The translations under genes and the position numbers were made by a program. The notes beneath the pieces were generated by a model that was not told where the DNA came from, did no database searches, and was given only the letters and a program-made list of their open reading frames with translations. A stretch of 64,000 bases of DNA from DATBJJ01 sp963750915 (GTDB taxonomy: Bacteria; Acidobacteriota; Vicinamibacteria; Vicinamibacterales; 2-12-FULL-66-21). The stretch is taken from contig CAVVSF010000007.1 of NCBI GenBank assembly GCA_963750915.1, forward strand, positions 868,001 to 932,000. The letters are read 5' to 3'. Below are positions 8,391 through 16,452 of this stretch, piece after piece (within the stretch, counting starts at the first letter, position 1; the number at the start of each line of letters is the position of its first letter).

Positions 8391-9419
8391 TTACCCCTCC
8401 ACCATCCTCATCCCGCCCTGGGCATAGCGCTCGCCGGTGGCGACGCCGCGAGGGAAGAGACGATCGAGCTCGGTGAGTTCGTCGGCGGTCAGGGTGACGG
8501 ACGCGGCGCCGAGGTTGTCCTCGAGGTACTTCACGCGCTTCGTCCCCGGGATTGGGACGATGTCCTCGCCCTGGGCAAGCACCCACGCAAGAGCGACCTG
8601 GGCCGGGGTGCAGCCCTTGCGGACCGCGAGGTCGCGGACGTGATTGGCCAGCGCCAGGTTCTTCTCGATCGCTTCACCCTGGAAGCGCGGGTTGGTGTGA
8701 CGCCAGTCGTCGGCGGCCATGTCCGACGACTTCTGGATCGTCCCGGTCAGGAACCCGCGGCCGAGCGGGCTGTAGGGGACGAACCCGATCCCGAGCTCGC
8801 GGCAGGTCGCCAGGACGCCGTTCGCCTCAGGGTCGCGCGACCAGAGTGAGTACTCGCTCTGCAGCGCCGCGATCGGCAGCACGGCGTGCGCCTTGCGCAG
8901 CGTCTGCGGGCCGGCTTCGGACAGACCCATCGCCCTGACCTTGCCCGCGGTGATGAGATCGGCGACGGTGCCGGCGACGTCCTCGATCGGCACGTTCGGA
9001 TCGACGCGATGCTGATACAACAGATCGATGCGCTCGATGCCGAGCCGGCCGAGGCTCTCATCGCACACCTTCCGGATGTTTGCCGGCGTACTGTCGGCGC
9101 CCTCGATCTTGCGCGTCGCCCGATCGATCCTGAAGCCGAACTTGGTCGCGACGACGACTGATTCGCGCGGCACGTCCTTCAGGAAGCGGCCGAGCAGTGT
9201 CTCGTTGTCGAACGGTCCATAGATCTCGGCGGTATCGAGAAAGTTGCCGCCACGCTCGTGGTAGCGCCGCAGCACCTGCAGCGATTCCTGCTCATCGGCG
9301 GCGCCGTAGGCGTAGGACATACCCATACAGCCGAGACCGATGCAGGACACCTGGAGATCAGAACCGCCGAGCCGGCGGCGAGGGAGCGTGGTTGAAGCGG
9401 ATTGCGATGGTGCGGTCAT
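8391..9419 (-). CDS. Aldo/keto reductase
   Basis: A 342-residue NADPH-dependent aldo/keto reductase of the YajO/AKR13-like branch, reducing an aldehyde or ketone in the cytoplasm. The catalytic tetrad can be read: Asp62 and Tyr67 (FLDTAEIYG), Lys93 (ATKFGF) and His137 (LLYQHRVD). The phosphate-binding C-terminal part has VPIPGTKRVKYLEDN. ATG at 9419 is selected because GGAGGA lies about 7 bp upstream; a start seven codons earlier would place that site inside the gene. The true substrate cannot be deduced; adjacency to rhamnose isomerase suggests sugar or lactaldehyde metabolism. Confidence 0.9.
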   Translation of the reverse strand: MTAPSQSASTTLPRRRLGGSDLQVSCIGLGCMGMSYAYGAADEQESLQVLRRYHERGGNFLDTAEIYGPFDNETLLGRFLKDVPRESVVVATKFGFRIDRATRKIEGADSTPANIRKVCDESLGRLGIERIDLLYQHRVDPNVPIEDVAGTVADLITAGKVRAMGLSEAGPQTLRKAHAVLPIAALQSEYSLWSRDPEANGVLATCRELGIGFVPYSPLGRGFLTGTIQKSSDMAADDWRHTNPRFQGEAIEKNLALANHVRDLAVRKGCTPAQVALAWVLAQGEDIVPIPGTKRVKYLEDNLGAASVTLTADELTELDRLFPRGVATGERYAQGGMRMVEG

Positions 9420-9546
9420 GACGATCCTCCGTCCGGCCATCGTATCAGGACGAGGAACACGGCCTCGCCTCGGCGCCCGGCGGTGCTCGAAGCCTGCGGC
9501 GTATAATCCCTGCCGGCCGCCCGTCTCAACGGCCTGAAAAGGATGG

Positions 9547-10809
9547 ATGATGGCGACAAGGATCGAGAGCGCTTACGACGAAGCGCGCACGTTCTACGCG
9601 GAGCGCGGCGTCGACACCGACACGGCGATGAAGCGCCTCGCCACCGTCCCGATCTCGCTGCACTGCTGGCAGGGCGACGACGTCGAAGGATTCGAGCAAT
9701 TCGGCACCGGGCTCGGCGGCGGGCTCGCCGCGACCGGCAACTATCCCGGCAAGGCCCGGACGCCGGACGACCTGCGAGGCGACGCGACGCTGGCGCTGTC
9801 GCTCATCCCCGGCCGCCACCGCTTCAACCTGCACGCCTCCTACGGCGAGTTCGGCGGCAGGACGGTCGACCGCGATCGGATTTCCCCGGAGCACTTCGCC
9901 GGCTGGATCGACTGGGCGAAGTCGCTCGGCATCGGCCTCGACTTCAACCCGACCTACTTCTCGCACCCGAAGGCGGCCGACAACTTCACGCTTTCGCATC
10001 CCGACCCGGCGATTCGCCATTTCTGGATCGATCACGGCGTCGCCTGCCGCCGGATCGGCGCGGCGATGGGCCGCGCCCTCGGCACGCCCTGCATCACCAA
10101 TCTCTGGATCCCCGACGGCATGAAGGACACGCCGGTCGATCGCGTCGGCCCGCGCGAACGCCTGACCGAATCGCTCGACGCCATCTTCAAGGAGGCGATC
10201 GACCCGGCGCACAACCGCGACTCGGTCGAGGGCAAGCTGTTCGGGATCGGCTGCGAGAGCTACACCGTCGGTTCGCACGAGTACTACTTCGGCTACGCGC
10301 TGTCACGCAAGACGCTGCTGACGCTCGACACCGGGCACTACCACCCGACCGAGACGGTCACCGACAAGATCAGCGCGATGTTCATGTTCCTGCCGGAGAT
10401 CCTGCTGCACGTCAGCCGCGGCGTCCGCTGGGACAGCGACCACGTCGTGCTGCTGAACGACGAGCTCGAGTCGCTCAGCCAGGAGCTCGTGCGCGGCGAC
10501 TACCTCGAACGCACCCACATCGGCCTCGACTTCTTCGACGCCAGCATCAACCGCGTCGCCGCCTGGACCATCGGCACGCGCAACATGATCAAGGCGCTGC
10601 TCAAGGCCCTGCTCGAGCCGGTCGCCACCCTGCGCCAGCTCGAGGCCGACGGCGACTACACGGGACGCCTGGCGCTGCTCGAAGAGAACAAGACGCTGCC
10701 CTTCGGCGCGGTGTGGGACCGCTACTGCGAACAGTCGAACGTGCCCGGCGGCACGGCGTGGCTGTCAGAGGTTAGAAAGTATGAAAAGGATGTGTTGTCG
10801 CGCAGGTAA
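9547..10809 (+). CDS. rhaA: L-rhamnose isomerase
   Basis: A 420-residue protein with the RhaA pattern: VPISLHCWQGDDVEGFEQFG near residue 34, the ASYGEFGG region, PTYFSHPKAADNFTLSHPD, and the metal-site region LTLDTGHYHPTETVTDK. It isomerises L-rhamnose to L-rhamnulose using a divalent metal. Length equals the E. coli enzyme (419). An AAGGA ribosome site precedes tandem ATG codons at 9547 and 9550. No rhaB or rhaD is in the window. Divergent from the aldo/keto reductase (127 bp between), with which it may share regulation. Confidence 0.93.
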   Translation: MMATRIESAYDEARTFYAERGVDTDTAMKRLATVPISLHCWQGDDVEGFEQFGTGLGGGLAATGNYPGKARTPDDLRGDATLALSLIPGRHRFNLHASYGEFGGRTVDRDRISPEHFAGWIDWAKSLGIGLDFNPTYFSHPKAADNFTLSHPDPAIRHFWIDHGVACRRIGAAMGRALGTPCITNLWIPDGMKDTPVDRVGPRERLTESLDAIFKEAIDPAHNRDSVEGKLFGIGCESYTVGSHEYYFGYALSRKTLLTLDTGHYHPTETVTDKISAMFMFLPEILLHVSRGVRWDSDHVVLLNDELESLSQELVRGDYLERTHIGLDFFDASINRVAAWTIGTRNMIKALLKALLEPVATLRQLEADGDYTGRLALLEENKTLPFGAVWDRYCEQSNVPGGTAWLSEVRKYEKDVLSRR

Positions 10810-10829
10810 CCCTCTCGGCGCGACAACAC

Positions 10830-10979
10830 AATTGCAGATTGCAGACTGAAGACTGCAGATTGGGATTGTCGATTGCCGATTGAAGATTTTGGGCGACGGC
10901 GTTCCGCCGTCGCCAAATCAACAATCTTCAATCTTCAATCTTCAATTCAATCTGCAGTCTGCAATCTCCACTCTTCAAT
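10830..10979. repeat. Mirror-arm heptad element with central hairpin
   Basis: Left arm is an array of RATTGNN/GACTGNN heptads, right arm is the reverse orientation (NNCAATC). Between them is a perfect GC hairpin, GGCGACGGCG-TTC-CGCCGTCGCC at 10892-10914. The arms are the same repeat family but not exact complements. It follows rhaA by 20 bp; a transcript would fold into a long imperfect hairpin. The rest of the 369-bp gene-free stretch (10980-11178) is described separately. Confidence 0.88.
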
Positions 10980-11059
10980 AACAGCCTGAAGCATCCCCCT
11001 TCAACCGGCTAAATGAAACGTTCCGACAGGCCGGACGGTATTACGTCCGAGGGCCGTTT

Positions 11060-11155
11060 CTGCATGCAGGACACTGTTCCGTATTGCGAAACGCGAGGCC
11101 CAAGTCCTTTGTGAAATAGAACCTGCGCAGTATGATCGACCCGTTCTGCATGCAG
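11060..11155. promoter_or_regulatory. Paired CTGCATGCAG palindromes upstream of aldose epimerase
   Basis: Two identical 10-bp palindromes, CTGCATGCAG, each preceded by TT or GTT (TTCTGCATGCAG), lie at 11060-11069 and 11146-11155, 86 bp apart (close to eight helical turns), the second ending 23 bp before the ATG of the epimerase gene. Repetition and spacing suit an operator pair for a dimeric regulator with DNA looping. No regulator is adjacent. The identity of any promoter boxes between them is not clear. Confidence 0.45.
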
Positions 11156-11178
11156 ACAAGGCACCCGGAGGCGCCCCC

Positions 11179-12279
11179 ATGCTCCATCGGCTGATACCGG
11201 TCCGGGCCTCCGGCGCGCTTGCGGTCTGGCTCGTTCTCGGCGCTGCCAGCGCCGACGCTCAACCATATTCCGCCCGTCAGGACGGGGACGTCGTCCGGCT
11301 CACGGACGCGAAGAACCAGATCGCGGTCGGCGTCGTGCCCTCCGTCGGCAACATCGCGTTCGAGATGACGGTCAAGGGCCAGAACGTCCTCCGCTTCCCC
11401 TACGGGTCGATCGACGACTTCCGCAAGAAGCCCGGGCTCAATGGCATTCCGTTCATGGGCCCGTGGGCGAACCGGCTCGACGAGCAGGCGTTCTACGCCA
11501 ACGGCCGCCGCTATGCGTTCGACATGACGCTGGGCAACGTCCGCGGCGCCATCCCGATTCACGGCTTCCTCAGCACGACCGATCAGTGGAAGGTCGTCGA
11601 AGTGAAGGCGGACGACACGGCGGCGTGGGTGACGAGCCGCCTCGAGTTCTACCGCCAGCCGATGTGGATGAAGCAGTTTCCGTTCGCCCACACCATCGAC
11701 ATGACCTATCGGCTGCAGGGCGGCGTCCTCGAAGTGCGGACCCGGATCGAGAACCTGTCGCAGGAACCGATGCCGGTATCGATCGGTTTCCACCCCTACT
11801 TCCAGTTGACTGACTCGCCGCGCGACGAATGGACGATCTCGCTCGGCGTGAAGACCCACTGGCTCCTGGCGGAGAGCAAGGTTCCAACCGGCGAGACCCA
11901 GCCGGTCGAGAAGGTGCTGCCGACTCCGTCGGCGGCTCGCCTCGCCGATCTCGATCTCGATCACGTCTTCACCGATCTCGAGCGCGACGGCGCCGGCCGT
12001 GCCGTGATGACGGTCAAGGGCCGGAAACAGGAACTCGACGTCGTCGTCGGCCCGAACTACCGGGCGATGGTCGTCTACGCGCCCAGGCCGCAGCCGGCCG
12101 CGGCGGGCGCCGCGGCGCCGTCGCCGGCGCAGAGCCGGAACTTCATCTGCTTCGAGCCAATGGCCGGCATCACGAACGCGATGAACCTCGCCCACAAGGG
12201 CACCTACAAAGAGCTTCAGAGCATTCCCGCCGGCGGCACGTGGCAGGAAAGCTTCTGGGTACGGACGCGCGGATTCTGA
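11179..12279 (+). CDS. Secreted aldose 1-epimerase
   Basis: Galactose-mutarotase-fold protein of 366 residues, predicted to interconvert sugar anomers. A signal peptide (hydrophobic core LAVWLVLGAASADAQ) implies export to the periplasm. Family motifs include IPFMGPWANRLDE, AIPIHGFLST and the catalytic-region IGFHPYFQL. A Pro/Ala-rich insert (APRPQPAAAGAAAPSPAQ) interrupts the C-terminal strand region before FICFEPMAGITNAMN, which holds the usual catalytic Glu. It begins a run of secreted sugar-acting proteins. Family assignment is good; the exact sugar is unknown. Confidence 0.85.
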   Translation: MLHRLIPVRASGALAVWLVLGAASADAQPYSARQDGDVVRLTDAKNQIAVGVVPSVGNIAFEMTVKGQNVLRFPYGSIDDFRKKPGLNGIPFMGPWANRLDEQAFYANGRRYAFDMTLGNVRGAIPIHGFLSTTDQWKVVEVKADDTAAWVTSRLEFYRQPMWMKQFPFAHTIDMTYRLQGGVLEVRTRIENLSQEPMPVSIGFHPYFQLTDSPRDEWTISLGVKTHWLLAESKVPTGETQPVEKVLPTPSAARLADLDLDHVFTDLERDGAGRAVMTVKGRKQELDVVVGPNYRAMVVYAPRPQPAAAGAAAPSPAQSRNFICFEPMAGITNAMNLAHKGTYKELQSIPAGGTWQESFWVRTRGF

Positions 12280-12327
12280 TTCATCGGACACTCATCCTCA
12301 CTCACACCGCAGACAAACGAGGCCTTC

Positions 12328-13602
12328 ATGAGATCTCTCAGACGACGTTCATTGCTGCAGATCGCGACGCAGAGCATCATGGCGCTGGCGCTGATCGCGC
12401 CGGCCGCATTCGCCCAGGGTCGAGGCGGCGCGCAAGCGCCGCAGGTCACTTCGCCGGAAGTGATGCCCGACCGCAAGATTGCGTTCCGCGTCTATGCGCC
12501 GCAGGCGCAGGCCGTCCGGTTGAACGCCGGCGACATCCAGGGGCTCGGCCAGAACACGGCGCTGACCAAGGCCGAGAACGGGGTCTGGGAGATCGTCGTC
12601 GGCCCGGTCGATCCGGGCACCTATCGCTATAACTTCGGCATCGACGGCGTGACGACGGTCGACCCGCGCAGCCCCTTCATCAGCGAGTCGAACAACAACG
12701 TCTGGAGCATGGTCAACGTGCCCGGCTCCGAGGCCGCCGACACGAAGAACGTGCCGCGCGGCTCGATCGGTGCCGTCACCTACTTCTCGACGACGGTCAA
12801 CGGCTTCCGCCGGATGCACGTCTACACGCCCCCCGGCTACGAGCGCAACTCCGACAAGTACCCGGTCTTCTACCTGCTGCACGGCGCCGGCGACAGCGAC
12901 GATTCCTGGACCTCGGTCGGCCGCGCCGGCTTCATCCTCGACAACCTCATCGCCACGAAGAAAGCCAAGCCGATGATCGTCGTGATGCCGGCCGGCCACA
13001 CCCGCCGCGGCGCCGCCGGCGCGAGCGTCATCGGCCGCTCGGCGACCGACGAGTTCGTCAGCGACTTCGTCAAGGACGTGATGCCGTACGTCGAGAAGAA
13101 CTACCGCATCATGACCGGCCGCAACAACACGGCCATCGCCGGGCTGTCGATGGGCGGCAACCACACGCTCAACGTCGGCATCCCGCATCTCGACAAGTTC
13201 GCCTACATCGGCGTCTACAGCTCGGGACTGCTCGGCGCGTTCCCGCAGCTGGCAGGACGCGGCGGCGGGCGCGGCGCGGCTCCGACGCCGCCGCCGACGA
13301 CGCCACCCCCTGCCGTGGCGCCCGCCGCTCCGCCCGCGGCCCCGGCGAATCCGGCGCCGACGGCCGACGAATGGGCCAAGCAGCACGCCAAGGTGCTCGG
13401 CGACGCCAACCTGAAGAAGGGCCTGAAGGTGTTCTGGTTCGCGATCGGCAAGGATGACTTCCTGCTGGCGCAGAACAACGCGACCGTCGAGTTCTTCCAG
13501 AAGCAGGGCTTCACGCCGGTCGTCAAGGAGACCGACGGCGGCCACACATGGGTCAACTGGCGCGCCTACCTGACCGAGTTCGCGCCGATGCTGTTCCAGT
13601 AG
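12328..13602 (+). CDS. Secreted esterase, CE1-like
   Basis: A 424-residue putative feruloyl/acetyl-xylan-type esterase. Signal peptide (MALALIAPAAFAQ), then an N-terminal E-set/CBM48-like domain (about residues 40-130, IAFRVYAPQAQAVRL and GTYRYNFGIDGV), then an alpha/beta hydrolase with YLLHGAGD, nucleophile GLSMGG (Ser274) and GGHTWVNWR (His406). An Ala/Pro/Gly-rich segment of about 50 residues (near 311-355) is inserted inside the catalytic domain, unlike its neighbour. Release of ferulate or acetate from plant polysaccharide is inferred from the family. A close paralogue follows directly, pointing to tandem duplication. Confidence 0.85.
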   Translation: MRSLRRRSLLQIATQSIMALALIAPAAFAQGRGGAQAPQVTSPEVMPDRKIAFRVYAPQAQAVRLNAGDIQGLGQNTALTKAENGVWEIVVGPVDPGTYRYNFGIDGVTTVDPRSPFISESNNNVWSMVNVPGSEAADTKNVPRGSIGAVTYFSTTVNGFRRMHVYTPPGYERNSDKYPVFYLLHGAGDSDDSWTSVGRAGFILDNLIATKKAKPMIVVMPAGHTRRGAAGASVIGRSATDEFVSDFVKDVMPYVEKNYRIMTGRNNTAIAGLSMGGNHTLNVGIPHLDKFAYIGVYSSGLLGAFPQLAGRGGGRGAAPTPPPTTPPPAVAPAAPPAAPANPAPTADEWAKQHAKVLGDANLKKGLKVFWFAIGKDDFLLAQNNATVEFFQKQGFTPVVKETDGGHTWVNWRAYLTEFAPMLFQ

Positions 13603-13612
13603 GGAGTCCACG

Positions 13613-13760
13613 GAGGGGACGGAGGGCACGGGTTCACCACGGAGGCACGGAGATAGCCGAGACGCACGGAGTAGATTTGCGGCCGGATCAGCTTCTCCGC
13701 GCGTCTCCGTTTTCTCTGTGCCTCCGTGGTGAACCCGTGCCCTCCGACCCCTCCGCGCGC
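13613..13760. repeat. Palindromic 'CACCACGGAGGCACGGAG' element
   Basis: Near-perfect inverted repeat between the two esterase genes: GGGCACGGGTTCACCACGG near 13625 is mirrored by CCGTGGTGAACCCGTGCCC near 13723, and GGCACGGAGA is mirrored by TCTGTGCC. Both strands give long false reading frames containing HHGGTE. This GGTTCACCACGGAGGCACGGAG type is a widespread environmental intergenic repeat often mis-annotated as protein. It lies downstream of one esterase and ends just before the ribosome site of the next. Confidence 0.85.
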
Positions 13761-13781
13761 CCACAAACAGAAAGGACTGAT

Positions 13782-14999
13782 ATGAGACGCCTCGGATTCT
13801 GGATGATTGCCGCGTTCTGCGCGGTCGTAGCCGTCGGCGCGCAGGCGCCGGCGCAGCCGCCCGTGCCGCCGCCGACGGGCGCGCCGCCCGCGCCGCAGGG
13901 ACGCGGTGGCGGCCGCGGTGGTCCGCCGCCCGTCGTCTCGCCGGAGGTCGGCGCCGACAAGTCGGTGACCTTCCGCTTCCGGGCGCCGAACGCCAGGGAA
14001 GTGACGCTCATCGGCGAGCTCGATGGCAAGACCTACCCGATGACGAAGGACGAGAGCGGCGTCTGGTCGGTCAAGATCGGTCCGCTGGCGCCCGACGTCT
14101 ACAACTACCAGTTCAACGCCGACGGCGTCGTCGCGATGGACCCGGTGAACCCGTCGGTCAAGCTCGGCTTCGGCGCCTTCCCGCCGGCCAGCATGGTCGA
14201 GGTCCCGGGCGACGAGTTCGACGATGCCCGTGAGGTGCCGCACGGCGCCGTGCGGATGGAGACGTATCACTCGAAGAGCCTCGGCGTGCCGCGCACGGCG
14301 TGGGTCTACACGCCGCCCGGCTACGACCGCGGCAACACGCGCTATCCCGTGCTCTACCTGCTGCACGGCGCCGGCAACATCGATTCGAGCTGGATGCTGA
14401 CCGGCCGCGCCAACTACATCCTCGACAACCTGATCGCCGACGGCAAGGCCAAGCCGATGATCATCGTCACGCCGCTCGGCTACGCGCGGATGGGCGTCGG
14501 CACCGGGCCGGACCGTCCGGTCACCGGCGCGCCGGCGCCGGGCGCGCCGCCGAATCCAGCCGCCGGCATCGGCGGCGGCCTCGTCGGCAAGGATCTCCTC
14601 TCCGATCTGATCCCGTTCATCGAGCAGAACTTCCGCACGCTGAAGGACGCGCCCAACCGGGCGATCGGCGGCCTGTCGATGGGCGGCGGCCACACCGCGA
14701 ACATCAGCTTCGCGAATCCAAAGCTGTTCAGCCATGTCGCGATCATGAGTGCCGGCGCCAACAACGCCGACCAGAACTACCCCGAGTTCTTCAAGAACGG
14801 GGACGCAATCAACAAGCAGTTCAAGCTGCTGTGGATTGGCGTCGGCAAGGACGACTTCGCGCTGAACGGCAGCAAGGCGCTGTCGGAGCTGCTGACGAAG
14901 CACAACATCAAGCACACGTTCCACCTGAGCGAAGGCCGGCACGAGTGGGTGATCTGGCGCCACTACCTGCGCGAGGTCGCGCCGCAGCTGTTCAAATAA
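13782..14999 (+). CDS. Secreted esterase, CE1-like (paralogue)
   Basis: A 405-residue paralogue of the preceding esterase with the same order: signal peptide ending near GAQAPAQ, Pro/Gly-rich linker, E-set/CBM48-like domain (VTFRFRAPNAREVTL), then alpha/beta hydrolase. The nucleophile is Ser299 in GLSMGG and the catalytic His387 is in GRHEWVIWR. Here the low-complexity insert sits earlier (GAPAPGAPPNPAAG, before the GKDLLSDLIPF helix). ATG at 13782 is preceded by AAAGGA. The pair could act on different esters of the same polymer; substrate is not determinable. Confidence 0.87.
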   Translation: MRRLGFWMIAAFCAVVAVGAQAPAQPPVPPPTGAPPAPQGRGGGRGGPPPVVSPEVGADKSVTFRFRAPNAREVTLIGELDGKTYPMTKDESGVWSVKIGPLAPDVYNYQFNADGVVAMDPVNPSVKLGFGAFPPASMVEVPGDEFDDAREVPHGAVRMETYHSKSLGVPRTAWVYTPPGYDRGNTRYPVLYLLHGAGNIDSSWMLTGRANYILDNLIADGKAKPMIIVTPLGYARMGVGTGPDRPVTGAPAPGAPPNPAAGIGGGLVGKDLLSDLIPFIEQNFRTLKDAPNRAIGGLSMGGGHTANISFANPKLFSHVAIMSAGANNADQNYPEFFKNGDAINKQFKLLWIGVGKDDFALNGSKALSELLTKHNIKHTFHLSEGRHEWVIWRHYLREVAPQLFK

Positions 15000-15011
15000 T
15001 CGATCTCCGGC

Positions 15012-15054
15012 CGGTGGTCCGGTAGTCCGGTCGTGCGGTGGTCCGGGCGACCGG
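15012..15054. repeat. Octamer array (CGGTGGTC-type)
   Basis: Five 8-bp units, CGGTGGTC CGGTAGTC CGGTCGTG CGGTGGTC CGGGCGAC, between the second esterase and the Tat-exported dehydrogenase. Related to the arrays at 2348 and 31288, with CGG at each unit start and GTC or GTG at the end. Confidence 0.82.
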
Positions 15055-15080
15055 ACAGGGAAAGCAAAGTAGGAGAAGCA

Positions 15081-16439
15081 ATGAAGGATGAATCAGGATT
15101 GACGCGCCGGGAGTTCATCGGCGCCACCGCCGGCGCGACGCTGCTTTCGGCGACGTCGCTCGGCGCGGCGGCCCGCGTGCAGGGGGCGAACGACCGGGTG
15201 CGGATCGGCCTCATCGGTTCGGGCAGCCGCGGCCGTCAGGTCGCCGGGTTCATGCTGAAGCATCCCGACGCCGAGTATCTCGCCGTCGCCGACGTCTTCA
15301 AGCCGAACGTCGACAACGCCGTGAAGACGCTGACCGACATCCGCCCGGGCGTGAAGATCGACGCCTACGAGGACTACCGCCGCATCCTCGAACGCAAGGA
15401 CATCGACGCCGTCCACATCGCCACGCCCGACCACTGGCATTGCCAGATCGTCGTCGAGGCGATCGACGCCGGCAAGGACGTCTACGTCGAGAAGCCGCTG
15501 TCGAACAACGTCGAGGAGATGGTCAAGGCGCTGAAGGCGTATCGCGGCGGCAACCGCGTCGTGCAGGTCGGGACGCAGCAGCGTTCGGGCCAGCACTTCC
15601 AGGAAGCAGCCGCGATCGTCCATTCGGGTCAGCTCGGCAAGATCTCGCAGGCGGTCCTGCTCTATCCCGGCAGCGGCTACGGCCGCGGTCCCGACCCGGT
15701 GACCGACGTCCCGGCGGGCCTGAACTGGGACGGCTTCCAGGGGCCGGCGGAAAAGCATCCCTACTCCACCGGCCGGCAGCGCAGCTGGCGCGGCTACTGG
15801 GACTACGGCGGCGGCCTCATCACGGACTGGGGCGTCCACCTCACCGACATCGCGCTGTGGTACCTGCAGACGCAGAACGCCGGCCCGCTCCTGACCGTCG
15901 GCCTCGGCCAGTACGTGAACGTCGTCAACCCCGAGAAGGATCAGTCGCCCGATACCTTCGCGGTCACCTGGCAGTACCCCAATTTCCTGATGTCGTTCAG
16001 CAACGCCGTCGTCAACGACGCGGAGTTCGGGCGGCAGGGGAACTACTTCTACGGCCAGCGCGGCAGCCTGCTCGTGCATCGCGGCGGCTACGAGATCCGT
16101 CCGGCGCGGCAGGGCGGCGGCGGACGCGGCGGCGGGCGCGGCGCAGGTCCGGGCGCTCCCGGGGCGCCGGGCGCAGCGGCGCCGGCCATGCCGACCACAC
16201 CGCCACCGGCGGCACTCGAGTTCAAGCGCGTGCCGTACGCCGAGAACTACAACGACGATCCGCATACCGTCGCGCACTGCCGCAACTTCCTCGACTGCAT
16301 CAAGTCGCGGCAGAAGCCGGTGTCGAACCTCGAAGTCGGGTTCTACGCGACGCTGCCGACAATCCTCGGCGTCATGGCGGTGCGCGAAGGCCGCGCCTAC
16401 AAGTGGGATGACAAGGACCTGAAGGCCTCGAAGGTATAG
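15081..16439 (+). CDS. Tat-exported Gfo/Idh/MocA dehydrogenase
   Basis: A 452-residue NAD(P)-dependent sugar-type oxidoreductase. The N-terminus has a twin-arginine signal (LTRREFIGATAGATLL). The Rossmann fold starts at RIGLIGSGSRGRQVA, and the catalytic EKP motif appears in VYVEKPLSNN; HIATPDHWHCQI is typical of this secreted subgroup. A Gly/Pro/Ala-rich insert occurs near residues 340-375. AGGAGA lies 4 bp before the ATG. Exported members may carry tightly bound cofactor; glycoside oxidation is possible in view of the 3-keto-glycoside-related DUF1080 genes elsewhere in the window. Confidence 0.87.
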   Translation: MKDESGLTRREFIGATAGATLLSATSLGAAARVQGANDRVRIGLIGSGSRGRQVAGFMLKHPDAEYLAVADVFKPNVDNAVKTLTDIRPGVKIDAYEDYRRILERKDIDAVHIATPDHWHCQIVVEAIDAGKDVYVEKPLSNNVEEMVKALKAYRGGNRVVQVGTQQRSGQHFQEAAAIVHSGQLGKISQAVLLYPGSGYGRGPDPVTDVPAGLNWDGFQGPAEKHPYSTGRQRSWRGYWDYGGGLITDWGVHLTDIALWYLQTQNAGPLLTVGLGQYVNVVNPEKDQSPDTFAVTWQYPNFLMSFSNAVVNDAEFGRQGNYFYGQRGSLLVHRGGYEIRPARQGGGGRGGGRGAGPGAPGAPGAAAPAMPTTPPPAALEFKRVPYAENYNDDPHTVAHCRNFLDCIKSRQKPVSNLEVGFYATLPTILGVMAVREGRAYKWDDKDLKASKV

Positions 16440-16452
16440 ACTCCCCCACTGC

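Noticed and set aside
10830..10979. CRISPR array
   Set aside because: Units are 7 bp with no spacer-sized unique sequence, and no cas genes are in the window.
13548..13780. Open frames in both strands containing HHGGTE-type peptides
   Set aside because: These are translations of the palindromic intergenic repeat, a known source of false proteins; no ribosome site or family match.
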